Positions 16,351 to 23,596 of a stretch of DNA of 35,408 bases are shown piece by piece. Numbering within the stretch: the stretch's first letter is position 1; every line of letters starts with the position of its first letter. The DNA comes from a virus: positions 1-35,408 of the IMG/VR virus record IMGVR_UViG_3300020446_000036. One strand, 5' to 3'. The translations under genes were made by a program, and so were the position numbers. The notes beneath the pieces were generated by a model, which did no database searches, was not told where the DNA came from, and saw only the letters and a program-made list of their open reading frames with translations.

Positions 16351-16596
16351 TTACCTCCTATTCATCTCATAATCATACGAGTTGAATACGTATTTTTCCC
16401 ATTCTGTTATCGCACTAGCGATCTTATTATCATACTTCCCACAGATGATCGTGCCTGATTTCAAGTGTATCTCTACGATCATATCATCAGTATCTTCAAC
16501 ATTAGTTTGTCTTGGTCTAGTAATGATACATGCTATCTCTCGTATGTCTATTAGTTTCTCTATGTCTTTTTCCGCATTATGTATTCCTATTATCAT
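16351..16596 (-). CDS. Hypothetical 81-residue protein
   Basis: An 81-residue protein beginning MIIGIHNAEKDIEKLIDIRE, set at the ATG that overlaps the clamp-loader stop (ATGA) after GGTGGTAAG. The pattern is strand-rich (IACIITRP, MIVEIHLKSGTIICG) followed by a helix with AITEWEKYV. This resembles a small PH-like or Sm-like fold seen in many short phage proteins, but no family can be named. The frame is also open further upstream, inside the clamp-loader gene. Confidence 0.6.
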   Translation of the reverse strand: MIIGIHNAEKDIEKLIDIREIACIITRPRQTNVEDTDDMIVEIHLKSGTIICGKYDNKIASAITEWEKYVFNSYDYEMNRR

Positions 16597-17510
16597 CTTA
16601 CCACCATCTGTCCTATCATCCAAGATGCGAGTATCTTGGGAGTCATCGTTCTGCTTCTCCATTCGGACTCTCCAATGATCCGAAGGAACTTGAATTTGTT
16701 ATCATGCTCCATCTCCGAATTGAGAACTACATCGTGTAGATTAACACAAATCTGAGTCATGTCTGATGTTTCGTAGATCATTTTATGCACCTTATCTAAC
16801 GCTGATTGGAATTGTTTATTTTCTATTTCTGTTATTATTTCGTTATAAGATGTTAAACTCTTTACTAACTGTTCTGCTAACGGGGAACCACTGTGTACTG
16901 CTGCTTGGAGTTCTGTGACTCCCCTACGCATATCTCCATGCAGTCCTGATATAAAACGTCTTAGTTCATCGAGTTCGATATGGGTGATATTCTCCCTATC
17001 GAGTATGTTCGTGAGCATCGTCTCCATGTTCAGGTCAGAGAGCCTTGTGAAGTTGTAGTTGGCACATCTAGACTGCAATGGGTAGATTATACGATGTCTC
17101 TCATTGCATGTGATGATGAACCTACAGTTAGCCTCATACCTCTCCATGATTCTCTTCAATGCATTCTGAGCATCCTTGGTCATGCCATCCATCTCATCCA
17201 ATAGGATGATCCTGAAGGGTATGTCACCTATCTTGGAACTTGATGCGATCTCCTTGATGAGAGTCCTCACTGTCTCTAGTTTCCTATCATCGGAGGCGTT
17301 TATCTCAAAGAAGTTCTCTTCCTTCTCATCGCCTAGTAGGTCATTCGCCAACGCCCCTGCTGCTGCGGTCTTGCCTGTTCCAGCAACACCGAACAACAGT
17401 ATGTTCGGCATGTCATTGTTGACGACCCAAGAACGTGCATCTCTAACGAACTTCTCTTGTCCTATAATTTCAGTCATCGATTTTGGCCTATATTTTTCTG
17501 TCCATAACAT
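16593..17510 (-). CDS. Clamp loader small subunit (RFC-S)
   Basis: A 305-residue AAA+ protein starting MLWTEKYRPKSMTEIIGQ, the standard opening of archaeal replication factor C small subunits. Walker A GVAGTGKT is at 41-48, Walker B ILLDEMDGM at about 95-106, then the sensor ITCNE and the arginine-finger SRC motif in LQSRCANYNF. Length is slightly under the usual 315-330. With the RFC-L-like protein encoded nearby it should load the viral PCNA. I used the ATG at 17510, six bases after AAGGTGA; another ATG lies six bases upstream. Confidence 0.9.
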   Translation of the reverse strand: MLWTEKYRPKSMTEIIGQEKFVRDARSWVVNNDMPNILLFGVAGTGKTAAAGALANDLLGDEKEENFFEINASDDRKLETVRTLIKEIASSSKIGDIPFRIILLDEMDGMTKDAQNALKRIMERYEANCRFIITCNERHRIIYPLQSRCANYNFTRLSDLNMETMLTNILDRENITHIELDELRRFISGLHGDMRRGVTELQAAVHSGSPLAEQLVKSLTSYNEIITEIENKQFQSALDKVHKMIYETSDMTQICVNLHDVVLNSEMEHDNKFKFLRIIGESEWRSRTMTPKILASWMIGQMVVR

Positions 17511-17748
17511 TGTCATTCACCTTTTCATATTGATAGTAGTAGTTCCTGTTGATCATAACAGTCCCTACCTTTCGTATGCTTTTCTCCATCCTTAGCATCT
17601 GTGACATTGATCTAATATTCAATGCATGATGCTTGTACTTACTGTTCCAAGCAGTGAGAACATCCACGCTGGTGAATGGTCCCTCGGCTTGTTCAGCGAA
17701 CTCGGAGATGAAGTTCCGAACTCTTTGTGTCCTGTAGTATTTCTTCAT
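17488..17748 (-). CDS. Winged-helix DNA-binding protein
   Basis: An 86-residue basic protein. The segment GPFTSVDVLTAWNSKYKHHA followed by NIRSMSQMLRM has the spacing of a helix-turn-helix (FTSxDVLxxW ... SMSQML). It is followed by a strand pair RKVGTVMINRNYYYQYE that would form the wing. Such single-domain winged helices act as local transcription regulators in archaeal viruses, which is the inferred role. It lies between the two clamp-loader genes and starts with a TAATG overlap. Confidence 0.65.
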   Translation of the reverse strand: MKKYYRTQRVRNFISEFAEQAEGPFTSVDVLTAWNSKYKHHALNIRSMSQMLRMEKSIRKVGTVMINRNYYYQYEKVNDNVMDRKI

Positions 17749-18596
17749 TAGAAATCCTCCAAGTAAGAAGATACAGGTGTAGGGTCTGTCTTCTTCCTTC
17801 TTTTCTTCTCCCCTAGTTTAAGCATCCTACATTGCTTGTTATCCAATACCGTCTTCGCATACTCAACGAAGTCAGGATCTTTGAGTAAGTCATCTAGGAG
17901 ATATGACTCCCTCTTCTTCAATCCCAACTTCCTGCATATACTAGGTAGTTCACTACGAGGATACCTCTTGTCAAATGACAGTCTTCGGTATATCTTCCCC
18001 TCATGCTTGTATGTCAGCAACTCATAGAAGTAGTCTGAAGACCATCTTCTCTTCACCACTGAGTCAACGAAGGCTAACTTGTTGGGATGTATGTTGGATG
18101 ATAGTAGGCTCATCAGTAGTGCATCAGCAGGTTTGTTCAACTTCATCAACTCCACCACCTCATCCCTGTCTACATTCTTGAGATACTCAACGACCAAGGT
18201 AAAAACGTCTAGGTCATATTGCCTAGGCTCAACGCTGTTGGGTGCTATTTCCCTAAGAGTCTCTTGGAATAGTTTCTTTGAACCTGCTCTCTTCAACTTG
18301 CACATGTTGAATATGTCCTTCGGGACACTCTTCTGATCAATCGAAGTGAGAACGATCTGTCCTCTATACTCCTTCAACGTCTTCTTGATGGCATCCTTGT
18401 TGGGCTTATGGTGCATGTCCTCTATGAGTATCCCTCTAGATATTGGGATACTGTAGTTGTCATGTATGTCATACTCATCTGCATAGAAGATAATAGGGTC
18501 TTCAGAAAGATACTCCAATGCCTTGCTCGTCTTCCCTGTTCCGGGCTTACCGACCATCAATATTGGTCGAATCTGCTTCGTCGTCGTCCAACTCAT
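17748..18596 (-). CDS. Clamp loader large-subunit-like AAA+ ATPase (RFC-L-like)
   Basis: A 282-residue protein with Walker A GKPGTGKT at 16-23, a Walker B-like strand RGILIEDMHH near 54-63, a sensor-1 strand GQIVLTSIDQ near 80, and a helical C-terminal half ending in a basic run (KKRRKKTDPTP) and SSYLEDF. Archaeal RFC large subunits also have a basic tail followed by a hydrophobic/aromatic PCNA-binding end, which this resembles. It lacks the SRC motif, as expected of large subunits. Position next to RFC-S supports the call. It is shorter than cellular RFC-L (about 400-500 residues), so a different AAA+ role is possible. Confidence 0.6.
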   Translation of the reverse strand: MSWTTTKQIRPILMVGKPGTGKTSKALEYLSEDPIIFYADEYDIHDNYSIPISRGILIEDMHHKPNKDAIKKTLKEYRGQIVLTSIDQKSVPKDIFNMCKLKRAGSKKLFQETLREIAPNSVEPRQYDLDVFTLVVEYLKNVDRDEVVELMKLNKPADALLMSLLSSNIHPNKLAFVDSVVKRRWSSDYFYELLTYKHEGKIYRRLSFDKRYPRSELPSICRKLGLKKRESYLLDDLLKDPDFVEYAKTVLDNKQCRMLKLGEKKRRKKTDPTPVSSYLEDF

Positions 18597-18885
18597 TCAT
18601 TCTCACTTCCATTATTTCTGTATATTTCTTCTCACAATCAGCACAGTCTATTTGTGCCATGTAGTATTTCAGTGGTCCTTCGTACATGATACCTGCTTGG
18701 TATGCGAAGTCCTGACCACCACACTCCCTGCACCCGTTGAATACGAGTAGGAGCATCGACTTGTCTATGATTTCCTCATCATCTGCATCATCGTCATATG
18801 TCGGTATCAATGCCTTGACCATGTGACACGATCCACATAGACTACCATACTCAGCCATGTATACATTACACCTTGAACACTTCAA
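18547..18885 (-). CDS. Double zinc-ribbon protein
   Basis: A 112-residue protein starting MKCSRCNVYM. Four CxxC knuckles (CSRC, CGSC, CREC, CADC) form two predicted zinc ribbons separated by an acidic stretch (DDDADDEEIID). The end is also acidic (ELDDDEADSTN). The first codon is TTG at 18885, supported by GGAGTGAT just upstream. It overlaps the RFC-L-like gene by 50 bases. Zinc ribbons of this kind occur in RNA polymerase subunits, translation factors and viral regulators; the exact role cannot be read from sequence. Confidence 0.6.
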   Translation of the reverse strand: MKCSRCNVYMAEYGSLCGSCHMVKALIPTYDDDADDEEIIDKSMLLLVFNGCRECGGQDFAYQAGIMYEGPLKYYMAQIDCADCEKKYTEIMEVRMNELDDDEADSTNIDGR

Positions 18886-18889
18886 GATA

Positions 18890-19285
18890 TCACTCCGCCT
18901 TTAGTTCGATCATTCTCTCAAGACCTGTGAGTGAATGTTGTAGATTCTTGTTGAACAAGTCTACTGCCTCTCTAAATTTAGGCCAGTCATTTCTGACATC
19001 GGGTAGGTTATCAGGTATTAACTCACACAACTTATCCAAGTTATTCTTGCCTGTTATGATTAATATCGGTCTAGGTCTAGACTTATGTTCCTGCTCCTTG
19101 TATCTAGATTCTATCTCATACATATACAAGGTTCTCTGTATGGCTTTCAACATATTTGAGTCACCTCTCATGGTCACTCTAAGTCTGACTCTATACCCTA
19201 TTCTAGTAGAATCATCCCTGTTCACGTTTATCTCTAATTTAGGCAGGGACAGCATAATCCCGATTAACTGCTCTTTTGTATACAT
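18890..19285 (-). CDS. Homing-endonuclease-like fold protein lacking a clear LAGLIDADG motif
   Basis: A 131-residue protein starting MYTKEQLIGIMLSLPKLEIN. The order of a helix, a strand pair with YRVRLRVTMRG, a helix with MLKAIQRTL, strands around RPILIITGK, a helix NLDKLCELIP and a C-terminal helix with WPKFREAVDLF resembles a single LAGLIDADG-endonuclease fold. The first helix would be where LAGLIDADG sits, but reads LIGIMLSLPKLE, without the catalytic acidic residue in a DG context. It may be a DNA-binding relative or an inactive enzyme. The fold call is by pattern only. ATG at 19285 follows GTGATGAT; a TTG at 19300 is the alternative. Confidence 0.35.
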   Translation of the reverse strand: MYTKEQLIGIMLSLPKLEINVNRDDSTRIGYRVRLRVTMRGDSNMLKAIQRTLYMYEIESRYKEQEHKSRPRPILIITGKNNLDKLCELIPDNLPDVRNDWPKFREAVDLFNKNLQHSLTGLERMIELKAE

Positions 19286-19289
19286 ATCA

Positions 19290-19778
19290 TCACTTAGCAA
19301 AATACTCGTCTCGTAGATGCAAAGCCCAATCGTCTGCGTCGGGATTTATATGTTGCGCCTCTATCTTGTCGAGTTTAGGCCAATAGACATGTCTTGGGGA
19401 AACCCGGTTGGTTCCCTCCCTCATCGCATTGTCAACTGCATAGTCAGCAGCCTGTTGAACGAATGAGTCTATCATATCCCATAGATAGTAGTTCATCGAT
19501 CTTGAGATAGAGAACCTCTTTCCATGTGAATCTGAGTGTGACTTTATCGTATTTCTGAATGTCTTGGCGATGTCTATTTTATTCGCAGTCCTTCTCTTTG
19601 GCTTATCCACTGTCGGAGTCACCAACTGACCATTTGAATCCAAGTAAGGACAGGTATTCACAGGACGTTGTATCTCGTTCTTGAAACCAACATGCTGCAA
19701 AGTCGCTATCCCTTTCTCTATCGATACGCATCTGTATGGTATCTTCTTTACTAGTGAAATCATTCCAACTTCTATCAT
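19290..19778 (-). CDS. Histone-fold protein with an N-terminal extension
   Basis: A 162-residue protein. The first 60 residues or so have an unrecognised mixed composition. From about residue 66 it reads like an archaeal histone: an alpha1-like helix (KIDIAKTFRNTIKSHS), a loop FSISRS, a long alpha2 (MNYYLWDMIDSFVQQAADYA, continuing to about 120), then EGTNRVSPRHV, which aligns without gaps to the histone L2/alpha3 segment GRKTVTARDV. The conserved Asp of the RD clamp is His here. It would bind viral DNA as a dimer, possibly with the 70-residue protein encoded on the other side of the ligase gene. It starts with a TAATG overlap to the ligase. The fold is inferred by eye. Confidence 0.5.
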   Translation of the reverse strand: MIEVGMISLVKKIPYRCVSIEKGIATLQHVGFKNEIQRPVNTCPYLDSNGQLVTPTVDKPKRRTANKIDIAKTFRNTIKSHSDSHGKRFSISRSMNYYLWDMIDSFVQQAADYAVDNAMREGTNRVSPRHVYWPKLDKIEAQHINPDADDWALHLRDEYFAK

Positions 19779-21304
19779 TATACCATCTCCATTAAATCAC
19801 TCATCTTGTCTATGTCTGCTGGATACTTGTCATCCCTGATCGTCTTGTTCCTTGGGAACCTTATGCTGTATCCCTCATCGGTGAGGGTCACTGCTTCAAA
19901 TGCGATAGTCAATACTATCCTAGGAAGTACATTGTATTCGTTGTCTATCACAGTTTCAATGTTCTTCCTCAACCTACCTGTGAGTCTCTCAAGATCCTCA
20001 TCTGAGAACCCATTACCAACATATCCTATTTTGACGTAGTTTCCATTGTCAAGTATGGATACACCATATGTGCTAAAAAGCCCGATGTTCTTTCCCTTGC
20101 CCATCTTAGCAGATGTAATCACCACATCTAACTCATACTGCGCAGGTTTGTACTTCCACCAAGAACTACTTCTCTTTCCAGCATCATATGTGGCAGTGGC
20201 ATCCTTCAACATGATACCCTCAAATCCCTCATCAATCGCATTGTTGTATATCGCATTGATGTTGAACTCACCTAGGGAATCATGGTAGTAAGGACATGAT
20301 GGGTACGGTAGTTCTGACAGTAGTTCCTTACGTTTCAACTGTGAGACACCCATGAGATTATCGCCTTTATAATAAAGAACATCAAAAGCGACGACCTCAA
20401 TCGGACACTTCTCAATGGCCTTCTGAACATCCTTAGAATGTACCCTAGTAGCCATTTTCTGATGAGGCAACGGTCTTCCGGTAGTATCTACCGGATAGAA
20501 CTCGCAGTCCAATATGACGCTCGTATCGGGCCATTCTGAGGCCATGTCCAAAACATCGGGAAACTTGTCTGTGACTCTCTTTCCCTTTCTGTTGAAGATG
20601 GATACGTTGTTCCTTGACTTGTGTATCTGATATCTATTACCATCGAACTTGTAGTCAACTATCGTATCATCGAACTTCTTCATTCCGGGTCTTGGTTTAG
20701 CGAGCATTGGTTTGATGAACTGGCCTGTGATCAATGTCATCTCAGGTTCAACGTCATCCTCTAGGCATCTTACGATGTAGGATAATGAGTGTAGTTTAGA
20801 CCACTCATTTATCTCATCCCTATCATAGAAGCGTACCAACGCCTTCCTGATGTTGCTAGTTAACACACCTGCTCTTGGTTTCCTCAACCATAGTCTGATG
20901 AACCACTTCAATTCTATCCTAGACATCTTGAGAATCTCTTCCTTCAATATCTGAGCATTATTGGACTCCCTCTTGCTACAGTCAAGTGAAAGTAGGTTGT
21001 CCAACTGTTTTATAGTAAGGTTAGATGTTCTATCATTACCAAACGAGAAGTTGTACATTGCCTCACCTAAGTCTTCAAAGACGTTGGAGTATGAAATCAA
21101 CTCTTCATCAAATACATCGAAGAAACTAGAGAGCCATCTTATCGCTCTACTGTCTGATATATTATTGGGTTCGTATTCCATATTCAGTATCTTGACAACC
21201 AGTGACCTATCATGAAAGGTAGAGAAATGTCTATTGAAATACGAGTTGAATGATTCTTCACTGTTCTCATATGCCTCTAGGAAATTGCATAAATGCACCA
21301 TCAT
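19778..21304 (-). CDS. lig: ATP-dependent DNA ligase
   Basis: A 508-residue ligase of typical archaeal length, with an N-terminal helical DNA-binding domain (about residues 1-195), an adenylation domain and a C-terminal OB domain. Motif I is KFDGNR with catalytic Lys219, then the DCEFYPVD segment (266-273), VAFDVLYY (305-312), motif IV EGIMLK (362-367) and motif V WWKYKP (382-387). It seals nicks in Okazaki fragments and repair patches, probably with the viral PCNA. Two ATGs are adjacent at 21304 and 21301. The two histone-fold candidates flank this gene. Confidence 0.92.
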   Translation of the reverse strand: MMVHLCNFLEAYENSEESFNSYFNRHFSTFHDRSLVVKILNMEYEPNNISDSRAIRWLSSFFDVFDEELISYSNVFEDLGEAMYNFSFGNDRTSNLTIKQLDNLLSLDCSKRESNNAQILKEEILKMSRIELKWFIRLWLRKPRAGVLTSNIRKALVRFYDRDEINEWSKLHSLSYIVRCLEDDVEPEMTLITGQFIKPMLAKPRPGMKKFDDTIVDYKFDGNRYQIHKSRNNVSIFNRKGKRVTDKFPDVLDMASEWPDTSVILDCEFYPVDTTGRPLPHQKMATRVHSKDVQKAIEKCPIEVVAFDVLYYKGDNLMGVSQLKRKELLSELPYPSCPYYHDSLGEFNINAIYNNAIDEGFEGIMLKDATATYDAGKRSSSWWKYKPAQYELDVVITSAKMGKGKNIGLFSTYGVSILDNGNYVKIGYVGNGFSDEDLERLTGRLRKNIETVIDNEYNVLPRIVLTIAFEAVTLTDEGYSIRFPRNKTIRDDKYPADIDKMSDLMEMV

Positions 21305-21305
21305 G

Positions 21306-21518
21306 TCATTCCCTCATACTGAACGCTACAGTATGCACATGCTTCTCACTCATCTTCCTATCCTTGGAATCCTCAAACTCCAAAACGAGTTTGTCCAAGA
21401 ACAGATCGAAATGATTCGCAATGTATTTCTGTAGTGCATCATACGTATTAGGATCAACGTATGTCCAATCACTCAACTTTTCCTTCAATGCTATTTTCAT
21501 CTTCCTGTTTGAAATCAT
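21306..21518 (-). CDS. Possible minimal histone-like protein
   Basis: A 70-residue protein, the length of a single archaeal histone. The layout is a short first helix (KIALKEKLSDW), loop TYVDPN, one long helix (TYDALQKYIANHFDLFLDKL, continuing to about 51), then DRKMSEKHV and a final helix HTVAFSM. Residues R54-K55 and H60-V61 sit where histones have R-K-T...D-I/V in loop 2 and alpha3, with one residue fewer. As in the neighbouring 162-residue protein the usual Asp is His. The pair could form a heterodimer. The protein is acidic overall, unlike most histones, which lowers confidence. Start set at ATG 21518; GTG 21527 and ATG 21500 are possible. Confidence 0.35.
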   Translation of the reverse strand: MISNRKMKIALKEKLSDWTYVDPNTYDALQKYIANHFDLFLDKLVLEFEDSKDRKMSEKHVHTVAFSMRE

Positions 21519-21720
21519 AATTACCACTCATCATTCTGTTTAACGTCTCTACGACTTTTGTTGCTTCATCTTGGTTGAAGCGCACACCCTTCCTTGTGGG
21601 TGAACCATTCTCAAACCATCGAATGTCAACGATGGGGATGTTCCAATACTCACCAGTGAGAACAACTAGTTCCTTTGCTGGACCCCTAGGAATCCTAACG
21701 AGTATCTTTTCATTCTTCAT
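21469..21720 (-). CDS. PC4-like single-stranded DNA-binding protein
   Basis: An 83-residue protein. The segment GEYWNIPIVDIRWFENGSPT followed by RKGVRFNQDEATKVVETL resembles the PC4 fold: curved strands with an IRxF/Y stretch, a K/R-KG turn, then a helix with regularly spaced hydrophobics. PC4 proteins bind single-stranded DNA and act in transcription or replication. The tail (about 18 residues) is acidic. Start ATG at 21720 follows GGAGTGGATGGT. It overlaps the histone-like gene by about 50 bases. Pattern-based call. Confidence 0.45.
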   Translation of the reverse strand: MKNEKILVRIPRGPAKELVVLTGEYWNIPIVDIRWFENGSPTRKGVRFNQDEATKVVETLNRMMSGNYDFKQEDENSIEGKVE

Positions 21721-22126
21721 ACCATCCACTCCTGAAGTTATTCAATTCCTTGAAGGATCGGAAATACCTAGGTGATGCTAACTTGTCCAATCTGTTGACT
21801 ACCCAAACAACACCACCTAGGCTCGATACCTTCACAATTTCATACTCACCGTCTTCCACTTGAATAACTTCCTCAGTGGATATCTCAGGTGATAGACCAT
21901 ACTGCTTCGTCAACAACGTGCCTATCTTCCCCATATTCTCAGCAACATACTTCACAATCAGAGATCGTTGTATGGGAACCTTGGCATCGACAGTGACTTG
22001 GATAGAACCCTTCCACTTGCATACCCTACAACCCATCCCCTTCTTCTTCTCTTCCTTCTGACATATTGGGCATGGTATTTCTGCTGGCAATGGGGCAGGG
22101 AAGTTGATTGTGACTGCCCTTTCCAT
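21710..22126 (-). CDS. Zinc-ribbon protein (DnaJ-like knuckles)
   Basis: A 138-residue protein. C19-x2-C22 (CPIC) and C33-x2-C36 (CRVC, followed by KWKG) form a zinc ribbon like half of a DnaJ cysteine-rich region. The remainder is mixed alpha/beta with a basic C-terminus (LASPRYFRSFKELNNFRSGW). The ATG at 22126 comes two bases after the lipoprotein stop; an upstream in-frame ATG (22162) would overlap the lipoprotein gene. No known family could be named. Confidence 0.55.
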   Translation of the reverse strand: MERAVTINFPAPLPAEIPCPICQKEEKKKGMGCRVCKWKGSIQVTVDAKVPIQRSLIVKYVAENMGKIGTLLTKQYGLSPEISTEEVIQVEDGEYEIVKVSSLGGVVWVVNRLDKLASPRYFRSFKELNNFRSGWYEE

Positions 22127-22127
22127 G

Positions 22128-22559
22128 TTAGCAACTTCCGTCCCATAGCCTGTATCTAACAACGTAGTCGTATGTCATGTTCATGCTGAAGTCAGGGAAG
22201 TGCAGTATCGCACTACCAGTCGTTCCATATCCATCTGATATGTATAGACCGTTCTGATTCACATGTCCTGTCTTAGACTCGAATGTGGTATTGTCGAATA
22301 CCACTGTGTTGTTCTCAAACACGAAGGATGTGTGTGATGCTGTGTATGTGAAGTAGTCCAACTGGAACAACATCGTATCATTGCCTAAATCAACTATGGG
22401 CATGGTGCTGTTATTGTCCTGCATCCACGTCACTTCCTCATCCACCCTAACCCAATCAGGAGTAGGGCATTCGGAGAATACATCCTCCGGGTCGGGTATG
22501 GCCTCAGTGCATCCAGCCAACATCGTGCTTATCATCAATAGTGCGATTACCTTCTTCAT
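22128..22559 (-). CDS. Secreted lipoprotein with many N-glycosylation sequons
   Basis: A 143-residue protein with a classic lipoprotein signal: Lys-Lys start, hydrophobic core and lipobox LAGC (Cys17), MKKVIALLMISTMLAGC. The mature part has six N-x-S/T sequons (N49, N50, N60, N83, N90, N127), unusually many for its length, which fits surface glycosylation in archaea. Three cysteines including the lipid-bearing one, no enzyme motif. It would sit on the outer face of the host membrane. In known viruses such proteins may block superinfection or change the host surface, but this is inference. It overlaps the JAMM gene by ATGA. Confidence 0.75.
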   Translation of the reverse strand: MKKVIALLMISTMLAGCTEAIPDPEDVFSECPTPDWVRVDEEVTWMQDNNSTMPIVDLGNDTMLFQLDYFTYTASHTSFVFENNTVVFDNTTFESKTGHVNQNGLYISDGYGTTGSAILHFPDFSMNMTYDYVVRYRLWDGSC

Positions 22560-23071
22560 TCCTCTTCGCCTCCAAAGTCGAATAGAGTCGGAGAGACTCT
22601 CTGTGGGCTAACGTGACCAAACTGGTATTTAACGAATTTAGATGTGTTCGACTTCAAGTTGTATGAGAAATACTCATTGTCACCAACAACGATGGCATGT
22701 TCCATCATGGGCCTCCATGTGTTGATCGTCCTCCAATCAGTCCCACTGAAGAAAGCCTGACCGAATGGATGTGTGTGTATCCATACCTTGATCGGCAGTT
22801 TCATCCCGAATATCGACTTGTCATCTTGATTGAACCATACAAGTCCGGGGTTTCCCTCACTACAGTACATATTGTCGTTGGAGTCAATCACAACTTGAAT
22901 CTCATTACCATTACATACGTCATGAGTCACTGCCCATATCAAATCCAAGAAACGCTCACATTCCTCATTTACAGGCCAAAACGATATGTCCTCTACATTG
23001 TCGGCATAGTGAGACTTTATCTCATCAAACTTCGCATTGTCATACACTGCCACTGCTTCATCCGATAACAT
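22556..23071 (-). CDS. JAMM/MPN metalloprotease (deubiquitinase-like)
   Basis: A 171-residue protein with the JAMM zinc motif complete in spacing: H99-T-H101-P, seven residues, S109-x-x-D112 (in WIHTHPFGQAFFSGTD). The expected upstream catalytic Glu is probably in the NEIQVVID strand or just before it. Family members cleave isopeptide bonds of ubiquitin-like proteins or trim their C-termini; phage tail and sulfur-carrier systems also use them. The virus encodes a Gly-Gly-ending ubiquitin-like protein and an E1-like enzyme, so these are likely partners. Start ATG 23071 follows a perfect GGAGGTG; an ATG further upstream overlaps the neighbouring gene. Confidence 0.8.
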   Translation of the reverse strand: MLSDEAVAVYDNAKFDEIKSHYADNVEDISFWPVNEECERFLDLIWAVTHDVCNGNEIQVVIDSNDNMYCSEGNPGLVWFNQDDKSIFGMKLPIKVWIHTHPFGQAFFSGTDWRTINTWRPMMEHAIVVGDNEYFSYNLKSNTSKFVKYQFGHVSPQRVSPTLFDFGGEEE

Positions 23072-23441
23072 ACAACACACCTCCAACAAGTATGACACCA
23101 ACAACGAGCATCAGCAGCATCCTGCTTCTGTTCCTGTACACTGTCACTCTTCTGTTTACCATGCCGACGTTCTTGGTTAGTTTGTCCACTGTCTTTCGTA
23201 TCTCTTCGTCAACCTTGGTCAAATCACCAATCATCTCGTCCTGCACTGTGTCAGTGACGCTTTGGTATGTTTCGTTCTCTATCAATTCCAATCCTAGTGC
23301 GTTGACCTTGTACTTCAAGGAACCAACGGTTCTCTTGTATCCATTTTGGAAGAATTGCTCTTGTATTCTAACAAGGCTATACCCATCCTCAATGCAGTTC
23401 TTCAACAACACTACTTCTGTTTCTGTCCATTTCTTACTCAT
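23058..23441 (-). CDS. Myb/SANT-like protein with a C-terminal membrane anchor
   Basis: A 127-residue protein. Residues 3-50 (KKWTETEVVLLKNCIEDGYS, on to TVGSLKYKVNALGL) have a Myb/SANT-like or GcrA-like helix-turn-helix pattern starting with the typical W-T-E-x-E. The middle is a heptad-like helix. The last 20 residues (MLLMLVVGVILVGGVLYVIG) form a clear membrane helix. A DNA-binding head on a membrane anchor could hold the viral genome or a promoter at the membrane. The ribosome site AGGAGGTT is very good. It overlaps the JAMM gene by 14 bases. Confidence 0.6.
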   Translation of the reverse strand: MSKKWTETEVVLLKNCIEDGYSLVRIQEQFFQNGYKRTVGSLKYKVNALGLELIENETYQSVTDTVQDEMIGDLTKVDEEIRKTVDKLTKNVGMVNRRVTVYRNRSRMLLMLVVGVILVGGVLYVIG

Positions 23442-23596
23442 CTTTTCAACCTCCTATAGTTATAGGTGAATTCTTTTGCTAGAGCCATTGCTCTTTGTTC
23501 ATCAATTATACTGTTATTTCTTGTGATATATTCGGCTATCACATGTATGGGTTCTCCACCCTCTATCATCATCATAATATCGCTCATCCTACTCAT
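23438..23596 (-). CDS. Small protein (52 residues) between the E1-like and Myb-like genes
   Basis: The frame starts MSRMSDIMMMIEGGEPIHVI and ends TYNYRRLKR. Its ATG overlaps the E1-like stop (ATGA), and its stop overlaps the next ATG (ATGA), so it is locked into the operon. The composition is helical. A short GEPIHVIAEYI stretch recalls a helix-turn-helix, but too little sequence exists to assign it. Confidence 0.6.
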   Translation of the reverse strand: MSRMSDIMMMIEGGEPIHVIAEYITRNNSIIDEQRAMALAKEFTYNYRRLKR

